A stretch of 64,000 bases of DNA. Origin: Lysobacter defluvii IMMIB APB-9 = DSM 18482. Lineage in GTDB: Bacteria; Pseudomonadota; Gammaproteobacteria; Xanthomonadales; Xanthomonadaceae. The notes under the pieces were generated by a model. The model saw only the letters and a list, made by a program, of their open reading frames with translations, did no database searches and had not been told where the DNA came from. Positions 33,334 to 41,172 of the stretch are shown one piece after another. Where the stretch lies: contig NZ_AUHT01000007.1 in assembly GCF_000423325.1 (NCBI RefSeq), forward strand, positions 1 to 64,000. The letters are read 5' to 3'. Both the position numbers and the translations under genes were made by a program. Position 1 is the first letter of the stretch, and each line of letters starts with the position of its first letter.

Positions 33334-34892
33334 GCCACCTGCCCCTCCTCCCGATCCTGATCCCGGTCATCGGCGGCGCCCTGTCGCTGTTCGTCGAGCA
33401 CCGCCGGATCGGCACCGTGGTGCAGCGCTCGGTGGCCTGGGTGTTCATGCTCGCCTGCCTGGCGGCCACGGTGGGCCTGGTGGTGCAGGCCTCCAGCGGC
33501 GAGGTGCTGGTCTACCTGCTTGGCGACTGGCCGTCGCGGCTGGGCATCGTGCTGATGGTCGACCGGCTGTCGGCGCTGATGCTGCTGACCACCAACCTGC
33601 TGGCGGCAGCCTGCCTGCTGCACGCCTGCTCGGGCTGGGACCGCCGGGCGCTGCACTTCCATGCCCTGTTCCAGCTGCAGCTGGTAGGGCTCAACGGCGC
33701 CTTCCTGACCGGCGACGTGTTCAACCTGTTCGTGTTCTTCGAGGTGATGCTGATCGCGTCCTACGGGCTGCTGCTGTCGGGCGGCCGGGGCGTGCGCATG
33801 ACCGCGGGCTTGCACTACGTGGTGTTCAACGTCGCCGCCTCGACGCTGTTCCTGATCGGCCTGGGCCTGCTGTACGGGGTGCTGGGCACGCTGAACATGG
33901 CCGAGATCGCGGTGAAGGTCGCCAACCTGCCGGCCCACGACCTGGCGCTGGCCAAGGCCGTGTTCGGGTTGCTGCTGGTGGTGTTCTGCGCCAAGGCCGC
34001 GCTGACGCCGCTGTACCTGTGGCTGCCGGAGACCTACACCCGCGCCCCCGCGGCGGTGGCGGCGCTGTTCGTGGTGATGAGCAAGGTCGGCATCTACGCG
34101 GTGCTGCGGATCTGGGCGCTGATGCTGGGCGAGGCCGCCGGTCCGTTGCAGGACTACGGCTGGAGCTGGATCCTGCCGCTGGCGGTGGTGACGCTCGCGC
34201 TTGGGGCGCTGGGCGTGCTGGCGGCGGCGCGCATGCGCATGCTGGTCGCCTACCTGGTGCTGGTCTCGGCGGCCACGCTGTTCATCGCCTTCGGCCTGCG
34301 GCAGCCGGGCACCATCGGCGCCGGGCTGTACTACCTGGTGCACAGCACCTTCGTGGCGGCGGCGCTGTTCATGATCGCCGAGCTGGTCCGCCGCGGCCGT
34401 GGCGATGCCAGCACCGACCTGCGCGAGATCAACGCCCCGCCCCCGGTGCGGCGGATGGCCTCGATCATGTTCCTGGTCGCGGCGGTCTCGATCGCCGGGC
34501 TGCCGCCGCTGTCGGGCTTCATCGGCAAGCTCGCGCTGCTGGCCGCGGTGCCCGCCGAACACGTGGGCTGGGCCTGGTCGGCGATCCTGGCCAGCAGCCT
34601 GATGGTGATCATCGGCCTGGCCCGCGCCGGTGGCCGGGTGTTCTGGCGCAACACCCGGGACGCCAACGACATCCGCGACCGCGCGGGCCACAGCCCGGGG
34701 CCCAAGGGCCTGCGCTCGATGCGCGCCACCGAGACCGCGGCGACCATGCTGCTGCTGGCCTACGGCATCGCCATGACCCTCGCGGCCGCCCCGGTGATCG
34801 AGTACACCGAGGCCGCCGCCCGCCAGCTGCTCGCGCCGGGGGACTACGTCGCCCAGCTGCGCGGCACCGCGCCGGAGATGAGGAACCCATGA
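33330..34892 (+). CDS. mrpD: Mrp antiporter subunit D
   Basis: 520 residues, a second NuoM/N-like antiporter module. FNLFVFFEVMLIASYGLLLSGG, FGLLLVVFCAKAALTPLYLWLPETYTRAP (key lysine) and YYLVHSTFVAAALFMIAELV mark it. The GTG start at 33330 overlaps the mrpC stop (GTGA). Confidence 0.95.
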   Translation: MSHLPLLPILIPVIGGALSLFVEHRRIGTVVQRSVAWVFMLACLAATVGLVVQASSGEVLVYLLGDWPSRLGIVLMVDRLSALMLLTTNLLAAACLLHACSGWDRRALHFHALFQLQLVGLNGAFLTGDVFNLFVFFEVMLIASYGLLLSGGRGVRMTAGLHYVVFNVAASTLFLIGLGLLYGVLGTLNMAEIAVKVANLPAHDLALAKAVFGLLLVVFCAKAALTPLYLWLPETYTRAPAAVAALFVVMSKVGIYAVLRIWALMLGEAAGPLQDYGWSWILPLAVVTLALGALGVLAAARMRMLVAYLVLVSAATLFIAFGLRQPGTIGAGLYYLVHSTFVAAALFMIAELVRRGRGDASTDLREINAPPPVRRMASIMFLVAAVSIAGLPPLSGFIGKLALLAAVPAEHVGWAWSAILASSLMVIIGLARAGGRVFWRNTRDANDIRDRAGHSPGPKGLRSMRATETAATMLLLAYGIAMTLAAAPVIEYTEAAARQLLAPGDYVAQLRGTAPEMRNP

Positions 34893-35377
34893 TGAAGCGC
34901 TGGATCCCCTCCCCGCTGCTGTTCGTGAACATCGTCGTGTTCTGGCTCCTGATGGTGTCGGAATTCTCGCTGCAGCAGCTGCTGTTGGGCGTTGTGCTGG
35001 GGCTGGTGATCCCGCCGTTCGCGGCGCGGCTGGACCGCGAGTTCGCGCGCATTGGCAGCCTGCGCCCGGTGCCCAGGCTGGTGCTGGTGCTGCTGTGGGA
35101 CATCCTGCTGAGCAACATCGAGGTGGCCCGCCGCGTGCTCGGCCGGGAGAAGGACATCCATCCGGGTTTCATCTGGTACCCGCTGGAAATCCAGAACATC
35201 CACGCGATCGCGGCCCTGACCAGCTTCATCACCCTGACGCCGGGCACGGTCAGCGCGGCGATTTCCGATGACCGGCGCTACCTGCTGATCCACGTGTTCA
35301 ACCTCCAGGGGGCCGAGGAGCAGATCGCGGACATCAAGCGCCGCTACGAGGAACCACTGAAGGTGATCTTCCCATGA
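34889..35377 (+). CDS. mrpE: Mrp antiporter subunit E
   Basis: 162 residues with two N-terminal membrane segments and LSNIEVARRVLG, then ITLTPGTVSAAISDD, the MnhE signature. ATG 34889 overlaps mrpD (ATGA) with GAGGAACCC upstream; a second ATG directly follows. Confidence 0.95.
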   Translation: MMKRWIPSPLLFVNIVVFWLLMVSEFSLQQLLLGVVLGLVIPPFAARLDREFARIGSLRPVPRLVLVLLWDILLSNIEVARRVLGREKDIHPGFIWYPLEIQNIHAIAALTSFITLTPGTVSAAISDDRRYLLIHVFNLQGAEEQIADIKRRYEEPLKVIFP

Positions 35378-35673
35378 CCGGAATCCAGATCTTCGGGGTG
35401 AGCCTGATCGACGCGGCGGTGGTCGGGTCGATGTTCGCCGTCGGCCTGGCGATCCTGCTGGCGATGTGGCGGCTGGTGCGGGGCCCGACCGTGCCCGACC
35501 GCATCCTCGCCCTGGACACCCTCAACGTCACCGCCATCGCCGAGCTGATGCTGCTGGGCATCCACCTGCGCACCGCCGTCTACTTCGAGGCCGCGCTCAT
35601 CATCGCCATGCTCGGTTTCGTGACCACCGTCGTGCTGAGCAAGTACGTCATCCGCCGGGACATCGTCGAATGA
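35374..35673 (+). CDS. mrpF: Mrp antiporter subunit F
   Basis: 99 residues, three membrane helices; WRLVRGPTVPDRILALDTLNV is the MnhF signature. Overlaps mrpE and mrpG by four bases each. Confidence 0.95.
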   Translation: MTGIQIFGVSLIDAAVVGSMFAVGLAILLAMWRLVRGPTVPDRILALDTLNVTAIAELMLLGIHLRTAVYFEAALIIAMLGFVTTVVLSKYVIRRDIVE

Positions 35674-36092
35674 ACACCGTGCTCGCCAACGCAATGGAGA
35701 TCGGGCTGGTGTTCCTGCTGGCGGTGGGCAGCTTCTTCATGCTGCTGGGTGCCTTCAGCCTGGTGAAGCTGTCGGAGTTCTTCAAGCGCCTGCATGGCCC
35801 GACCAAGGCCAGCACCCTGGGCGTGGGCTGCATCCTCGCCACGTCCGTGGGCTACCACGCCTGGGCCGGCAGCGATCCCCAGCCGCGCGAGCTGCTGATC
35901 ACCGCGTTCCTGTTCATCACCGCGCCGATCAGCGCGCACCTGATGGCCAAGGCGGGGCTGTCGCTGCGCATGGACGAGCGCCCGCAGCTGCCGGGCGTGT
36001 CCGAGGAAGACACCCACGTGCCGCCGCGGCCGGACGGACAGTACGACGAGTACGCGCCGGATCAGACCGAAGAACGCCACGACCCGCAGTAG
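35670..36092 (+). CDS. mrpG: Mrp antiporter subunit G
   Basis: 140 residues, last gene of the operon. GSFFMLLGAFSLVKLSEFFKRLHGPTKASTLG is the MnhG core and ITAFLFITAPISAHLMAKAG the third helix. The C-terminal 35 residues are acidic and soluble, an extension not seen in the shortest family members. Confidence 0.94.
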   Translation: MNTVLANAMEIGLVFLLAVGSFFMLLGAFSLVKLSEFFKRLHGPTKASTLGVGCILATSVGYHAWAGSDPQPRELLITAFLFITAPISAHLMAKAGLSLRMDERPQLPGVSEEDTHVPPRPDGQYDEYAPDQTEERHDPQ

Positions 36093-36150
36093 CGGCCGGG
36101 GCGCGGCCACGGTCCGGCGTCGCTGCGGGCGTGTTGCCCTCGGCGCGGAG

Positions 36151-37458
36151 CTATCGGGTGAAGTTGCGCCGCAGGCCTTCCCAGCAGGCCTGGTAGCCAC
36201 GCTGGCGGTGGCCCGCGGCGAGCGCCTGGCTTGTGGGGCGGATCACCGCCCGCGACTCGAACATGAAGGCCATGGTGTCGGTGACGACGTCCGGCTTCGA
36301 CAGGTCGGCATTGCTGGCCTTGTTGAAGGTGGCCGCATCCGGGCCGTGGCCGGTCATGCAGTTGTGCAGGCTGGCGCCGCCGGGGACGAAGCCTTCGGCC
36401 TTGGCGTCGTAGGCGCCGTGCACCAGGCCCATGAACTCGCTGGCGACGTTGCGGTGGAACCACGGCGGGCGGAAGGTGTCCTGCGCCACCAGCCAGCGCG
36501 GCGGGAAGATCACGAAGTCGATGTTGCTGGTGCCGGGGGTGTCGCTGGGCGAATGCAGCACCAGGAAGATCGACGGGTCCGGGTGGTCGAAGCTGATCGA
36601 GCCGATGGTGTTGAAACGGCGCAGGTCGTACTTGTACGGGGCGTAGTTGCCGTGCCAGCCGACCACGTCGAGCGGGCTGTGGCCGATGTCGGCGCGCCAC
36701 AGGTGGCCCTGGAACTTGGCGACCAGCTCGAAGTCGCCTTCCACGTCCTCGTACGCCGCCTGGGGCGTCAGGAAGTCGCGCGGGTTGGCCAGGCCGTTGC
36801 TGCCGATGGGACCCAGGTCCGGGAGCCTGAACAGCGCGCCGAAGTTCTCGCACACGTAGCCGCGGGCGCTGCCGTCGGGCAGCTCCACCCGGAAGCGCAC
36901 CCCGCGCGGGATCACCGCGATCTCCTGCGGCTCCGCCTCGAGTACGCCCAGCTCGGTGGCGATGCGCAGCCGGCCCTGTTGCGGGACGACCAGCAGCTCG
37001 CCGTCGGCGTCGTAGAAGAAGCGCCCCTGCATGGACCGGTTGGCGGCGTACACGTGCACGCCCATGCCGGTCATTTGCTGCGGCCCACCGTTGCCGGCCA
37101 TGGTGAAGAGGCCATCGACGAAGTCGGTGGGCTGGTCGTCCGCCGGCATCGGCAGCGGATCCCAGCGCAGCTGGTCCGGCGTCACCGGCCCGTCGCCGAA
37201 GTCGTTGTGGAACCGCGCCGTGCCGTCCGCCGCTCCAAGCCGCTCGAAGGGTCCATGCACCGCCGCCGGCCGGATCCGGTACAGCCAGCTGCGCCGATTA
37301 CTCCCCCGCGGCGCGGTGAACGCCGTGCCGGTCAGTTGCTCGGCGTAGAGGCCGTGCGCGACCTTCTGCGGCGAGTTGCGGCCGACGGGCAGCGTGCCCT
37401 CGATCGCCTCGGTGGCGAACTCGTTGGCGAAGCCGGACATGTAGGCGTGCTGGTGCAT
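36151..37458 (-). CDS. hmgA: Homogentisate 1,2-dioxygenase
   Basis: 435 residues. Non-haem iron enzyme opening the homogentisate ring to maleylacetoacetate. [15 protein letters not shown] begins the fold; iron ligands lie in [15 protein letters not shown] (His, Glu) and in [10 protein letters not shown] (His). [21 protein letters not shown] is conserved. ATG 37458 ([10 protein letters not shown]) is chosen, since the frame upstream is repeat-derived. It follows hppD on the same strand across a 194-nt repeat-filled gap. Confidence 0.95.
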   Translation of the reverse strand: MHQHAYMSGFANEFATEAIEGTLPVGRNSPQKVAHGLYAEQLTGTAFTAPRGSNRRSWLYRIRPAAVHGPFERLGAADGTARFHNDFGDGPVTPDQLRWDPLPMPADDQPTDFVDGLFTMAGNGGPQQMTGMGVHVYAANRSMQGRFFYDADGELLVVPQQGRLRIATELGVLEAEPQEIAVIPRGVRFRVELPDGSARGYVCENFGALFRLPDLGPIGSNGLANPRDFLTPQAAYEDVEGDFELVAKFQGHLWRADIGHSPLDVVGWHGNYAPYKYDLRRFNTIGSISFDHPDPSIFLVLHSPSDTPGTSNIDFVIFPPRWLVAQDTFRPPWFHRNVASEFMGLVHGAYDAKAEGFVPGGASLHNCMTGHGPDAATFNKASNADLSKPDVVTDTMAFMFESRAVIRPTSQALAAGHRQRGYQACWEGLRRNFTR

Positions 37459-37486
37459 GGGCGTTACCTGTGCTTTCGCAGTTATC

Positions 37487-37621
37487 CCCTCTCCCGCTCG
37501 CGGGAGAGGGTTGGGGTGAGGGGCTTTTGCTTTTGCTTTTGCTTTTGCTCCTGACTCAGGAAAAATCAAAAGCTTCCCTCATCCGCCCTTCGGGCACCTT
37601 CTCCCGCTAGCGGGAGAAGGG
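37487..37621. repeat. Two-part REP-like element, copy 2, with a CTTTTG microsatellite
   Basis: Unit A (37487-37522, CCCTCTCCCGC/GCGGGAGAGGG then TTGGGGTGAGGG), four perfect CTTTTG hexamers (37524-37547), and unit B (37576-37621, CCCTCATCCGCCC to CTTCTCCCGC/GCGGGAGAAG). It is the same A-spacer-B architecture as 9971-10104, read in reverse. Confidence 0.85.
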
Positions 37622-37652
37622 CAGTCGCGCGCGGGAGAAGGGAGGAACTCCC

Positions 37653-38738
37653 TTACAGCACGCCGCGCTTCATCTGGTCGCGCTCGATCGACTCGAACAG
37701 CGCCTGGAAGTTGCCCTCGCCGAAGCCTTCGTTGCCCTTGCGCTGGATGATCTCGAAGAAGATCGGGCCGAAGGCGTTCTGGCCGAAGATCTGCAGCAGC
37801 TTGCGCTGCTTGGTCTCCGGGTCGGCGTCGATCAGGATCGCGTTCTTGCGCAGGCGCTCCACGTCCTCGCCGTGGTTCGGGATGCGCTGGTCGATCACGT
37901 CGAAGTACGTGTCGGGGGTGTCCAGGAACTCGATGCCGGCCTCGCGCATCTTCTCCACCGACTCGTAGATGTCGTCGGTGAACAGGGCGATGTGCTGGAT
38001 GCCCTCGCCCTTGTAGTCGCGCAGGTACTCGTTGATCTGGCTCTTCTCGTCGGACGACTCGTTGAGCGGGATGCGCACCACGCCGTCCGGGGCGGTCATC
38101 GCCTTCGACAGCAGGCCGGTCTTGCTGCCCTTGATGTCGAAGTAGCGGATCTCGCGGAAGTTGAACAGCTTCTCGTAGTAGTCCGACCACTTCTGCATGT
38201 TCCCGAGGAACAGGTTGTGGGTCAGGTGGTCGATGAAGGTCAGGCCGAACCCGCGCGGGTTCTGGTCCACGCCCGGCAGCGGCTCGTAGTCGGCGTAGAC
38301 GTTGGCGGCGGAGTCGTCGATGAGGTACAGCATGCAGTCGCCGATGCCCTTGATCGCCGGGAAGTCGACCGCCCGCGTCTCGGCCTTGTGGTCGGCCTTC
38401 TCGCCGCCGTTGGCCAGCACGTGCTCGAGCACCTCGGACGGCTTCCGCTTGAAGCGGATGGCGAAGCCCGCGGCCGAGGGACCGTGCTTGGCGGCGAAGT
38501 CGGCCGCGAAGGAGTCCGGCTCCTCGTTGAGCAGGAAGTTGATCGTGCCCTGGCGGAACAGGGTGATCGCACGCTGGCGATGCTTCGCGATCGCCGTGAA
38601 GCCGAGCTTCTCCAGGTACTCGCGCATGCGCGGGCCCTCGCCCTGCGGCGCGGCGAACTCGACGAACTCGAACCCGTTGATCCCCATCGGGTTCTCGAAA
38701 GTGGTGACTTCCATGCCGAGGTTGGGCTGGGCGCTCAT
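37653..38738 (-). CDS. hppD: 4-Hydroxyphenylpyruvate dioxygenase
   Basis: 361 residues. Converts 4-hydroxyphenylpyruvate to homogentisate. Iron ligands: His in FIDHLTHNLF, His in GIQHIALFTDDIY, and Glu in FGPIFFEIIQRKGNEGFGEGNFQALF. ATG 38738 has CAGGAGTACGCC upstream. Divergent from marR, with a palindrome between; upstream of hmgA. Confidence 0.96.
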   Translation of the reverse strand: MSAQPNLGMEVTTFENPMGINGFEFVEFAAPQGEGPRMREYLEKLGFTAIAKHRQRAITLFRQGTINFLLNEEPDSFAADFAAKHGPSAAGFAIRFKRKPSEVLEHVLANGGEKADHKAETRAVDFPAIKGIGDCMLYLIDDSAANVYADYEPLPGVDQNPRGFGLTFIDHLTHNLFLGNMQKWSDYYEKLFNFREIRYFDIKGSKTGLLSKAMTAPDGVVRIPLNESSDEKSQINEYLRDYKGEGIQHIALFTDDIYESVEKMREAGIEFLDTPDTYFDVIDQRIPNHGEDVERLRKNAILIDADPETKQRKLLQIFGQNAFGPIFFEIIQRKGNEGFGEGNFQALFESIERDQMKRGVL

Positions 38739-38802
38739 GGCGTACTCCTGGTGTTCGTGCATGCCTGCGCGGGCCGCGCGGCTTGCGTGGGGTGGATGAC
38801 GA

Positions 38803-38822
38803 TTTATAGTTTCACCTGAAAC
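38803..38822. promoter_or_regulatory. Divergent hppD/marR promoter with operator-like palindrome
   Basis: GTTTCA-CC-TGAAAC (38809-38822) is a perfect 14-nt palindrome. It overlaps TATAGT (38805-38810) reading toward marR and TATAAAT (38808-38802) reading toward hppD. MarR-family proteins bind such palindromes at divergent promoters, so this is the expected operator of the adjacent regulator. Confidence 0.6.
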
Positions 38823-38840
38823 CATATGCAAGGGGGCCAC

Positions 38841-39326
38841 ATGGCCGTTGCAGACGCGCCCGGTCCGGAACGCCCCGGCGGGGCCGGCACGAAGCTGGAC
38901 CTGGACCACTTCCTGCCCTACCGGCTCTCGGTGCTGTCCAACCGGCTGAGCACCGCGATCGCCCGGATCTACGCCGAGCGCCTGGACCTGGGCATCACCG
39001 AGTGGCGCGTGATGGCCGTGCTCGGCCTGCATCCCGGCCTGTCCGCGGGCGAGGTGGCCCAGCGCACGGCGATGGACAAGGTGGCGGTCAGCCGCGCGGT
39101 GGCGAGGCTGGTGGAGGCAGGGCGGGTGGAGCGCGGCATGGACCCGGAAGACCGCCGGCGCTCGGTGCTGCACCTGAGCCCGGTCGGGCAGCAGATCTAT
39201 GCCGAGGTCGCCCCGCTCGCGCTGGAGTTCGAGCAGCGCCTGTTCGGCCACCTGGGGCCGCGCGAGCGCGAGGCGCTGTTCGCCCTGCTCGACCGGCTCG
39301 ACGCCATCGACATCGACCGGGGCTGA
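38841..39326 (+). CDS. MarR-family transcriptional regulator
   Basis: 161 residues. Winged-HTH: GITEWRVMAVLGLHPGLSAGEVAQRTAMDKVAVSRAVARLVEAG with the DxRR wing PEDRRRSVLHLS. Predicted to control hppD and hmgA because it is divergent to hppD and the only regulator present. ATG 38841 has AAGGGGGCC upstream. In related bacteria a MarR-type HpdR/HmgR-like protein next to hppD plays this role; ligand here is inferred (homogentisate or hydroxyphenylpyruvate). Confidence 0.88.
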   Translation: MAVADAPGPERPGGAGTKLDLDHFLPYRLSVLSNRLSTAIARIYAERLDLGITEWRVMAVLGLHPGLSAGEVAQRTAMDKVAVSRAVARLVEAGRVERGMDPEDRRRSVLHLSPVGQQIYAEVAPLALEFEQRLFGHLGPREREALFALLDRLDAIDIDRG

Positions 39327-39333
39327 AAACGGC

Positions 39334-39398
39334 GACGCCGGCCACCCGGGCCGGCGTCTGGAACTGCCATTGCCGCCGCGCCACCCGCGGGTGGCGCG
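39334..39398. terminator. Two hairpins between convergent marR and POT gene
   Basis: GACGCCGGCC/GGCCGGCGTC (39334-39358) and CGCGCCACCC/GGGTGGCGCG (39377-39398), ten pairs each. No U-run, but the position suits bidirectional termination. Confidence 0.5.
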
Positions 39399-39411
39399 TT
39401 GGCCGGACCGG

Positions 39412-41034
39412 TTATGGCTTGCGCTCGGTCCCGGTGTCGGTACCCGCGGCGGCCGGCTCGGCCAGCCCGGTCTCACCGCCGGCCAGCGCGTGGTCGGTAC
39501 GCCCGATCAGCTCCTCGTGCATCAGCTTGCGCACCAGCGGGGCGATCACGATCACGCCGACGCCGACGCCGATCGCGACCCAGCCGATCTGCGAGTAGAC
39601 CTCGACCACCTGGCTGGTGCTCCCTTCTTCCGCACCGCTCGCGGTGGCGCTGGCAATCAGCCCGCCGATGAAGTTGCCGGCCGCACTGGCCAGGAACCAG
39701 GTGCCCATCATCAGTCCGGCCATGCGGGCCGGAGCCAGCTTGGTCATCGCCGACAGGCCGACAGGCGACAGGCACAGCTCGCCCATGGTGTGCAGCAGGT
39801 AGATCAGGAAGATGAAGATCACCGGGGTCATGCCGTTGCCGCTTGCGGCCACGCCCGCCACCAGTACCAGGAAGCCGGCGCCGAGCTGGACCAGGCCCAG
39901 GCCGAACTTGGCCGGGGTGGACGGCTCGAGGTTCCGCTTTGCCAGGTTCAGCCACAGCCAGGCGAAAAGCGGCGCGAGCAGGATGATGTAGATCGAGTTC
40001 AGCGACTGGAACATGCCCGGGGGCACTTCCCAACCGAGGATGGTGCGATCCACGTGGCGGTCGGTGAACACGTTGAGCGAGGAACCCGCCTGCTCGAACA
40101 GCGACCAGAACAGCGGCTGCAGCGCGATCAGGAACAGCGCGGCGATGATCCGGTGCCGCTCGACCCGCTCCATCTTGAACACCGCGTTGAACAGGATGAA
40201 GAGCACCACCGCCAGGCCGAACAGGCCCAGCAACCACCCGACCATCGACTGGTACTGCACCAGGAACCAGACCACCACCACGCCGACCAGGCCGGACAGG
40301 TACACCCGCCACTCCAGCGGGATGCCGGCGAACCGCTCGCGCAGCCGCGCCGGATCCGGTGCCTCGCCCTTGCCCAGCAGCGCGGGACGGCCCCAGACGA
40401 ACACGATCAGGCCCAGCAGCATGCCGACGCCCGCGGCGCCGAAGCCCCAGCTCCAGCCCCAGGTGTGGCCCAGGTAGCCGACCAGCAGCGAGCCCAGCGC
40501 GGCACCCAGGTTGATGCCCATGTAGAAGATGGTGAAGGCCGGGTCGCGGCGGATGTCGCCTTCCGGATACAGCTGGCCGACCATCACCGAAATGCTGGAC
40601 TTCAGGAAGCCCACGCCCATGATGATGAACGCCAGCGCCAGCCAGAAGATGTTGGCGTAGATCGAGTTCTGCATGTCCGCCGGCGTGAGCCCCGGGAACT
40701 GCGACGGACTCGGACCCTCGAAGGCCATCAGGCCGTGGCCGATCACCAGCAGGATGGCGCCGAACTGCACCGCCCTGCGCTGGCCGATGTAGCGGTCGGC
40801 CAGGTACCCGCCGATCACCGGGGTGATGTACACCAGCGCGGTGTAGGCGCCATAGATGACGTAGGACTTCTCCTCCGAGAACAGCCAGTGCTGGATGAGG
40901 TAGAAGATCAGGATCGCGCGCATCCCGTAGTACGAGAAGCGCTCCCACATCTCGGCGAAGAACAGCACGAACAGGCCGCGCGGGTGGCCCAGGAAGGTCT
41001 TGCCTTCCTGGACGGGTACTGGATTGGTAGCCAC
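39412..41034 (-). CDS. Proton-dependent oligopeptide (POT/PTR) transporter
   Basis: 540 residues with about 14 membrane segments. The POT signature EMWERFSYYGMRA lies near the N-terminus and the YIGQRRAVQFGA / GGYLADRY loop follows. Di/tripeptide:H+ symport is the family role. The start used is GTG 41034 with GGGGAGTAGAGA upstream; an earlier GTG at 41073 in the same frame is possible. Same strand as the AbgT gene upstream. Confidence 0.9.
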   Translation of the reverse strand: MATNPVPVQEGKTFLGHPRGLFVLFFAEMWERFSYYGMRAILIFYLIQHWLFSEEKSYVIYGAYTALVYITPVIGGYLADRYIGQRRAVQFGAILLVIGHGLMAFEGPSPSQFPGLTPADMQNSIYANIFWLALAFIIMGVGFLKSSISVMVGQLYPEGDIRRDPAFTIFYMGINLGAALGSLLVGYLGHTWGWSWGFGAAGVGMLLGLIVFVWGRPALLGKGEAPDPARLRERFAGIPLEWRVYLSGLVGVVVVWFLVQYQSMVGWLLGLFGLAVVLFILFNAVFKMERVERHRIIAALFLIALQPLFWSLFEQAGSSLNVFTDRHVDRTILGWEVPPGMFQSLNSIYIILLAPLFAWLWLNLAKRNLEPSTPAKFGLGLVQLGAGFLVLVAGVAASGNGMTPVIFIFLIYLLHTMGELCLSPVGLSAMTKLAPARMAGLMMGTWFLASAAGNFIGGLIASATASGAEEGSTSQVVEVYSQIGWVAIGVGVGVIVIAPLVRKLMHEELIGRTDHALAGGETGLAEPAAAGTDTGTERKP

Positions 41035-41172
41035 TTTTTCTCTACTCCCCGATGTTTGATCGGCAACCGTCACGCGGCCGCTGTCGTCGATCCGCCCCCT
41101 CGGTGGCAGGGCGACGGTGAAACTTACCCCAACTCGACGTCCACCGGGACCGCGTCCCCCTGTTCATCATCC

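Noticed and set aside
33117-34691. Minus-strand frame opposite mrpC/mrpD
   Set aside because: Shadow of the mrp operon, no motif.
37524-37547. CTTTTG repeats as a possible CRISPR or phase-variable coding tract
   Set aside because: Only a 6-nt unit, no spacers, and it lies between genes rather than in a start region.
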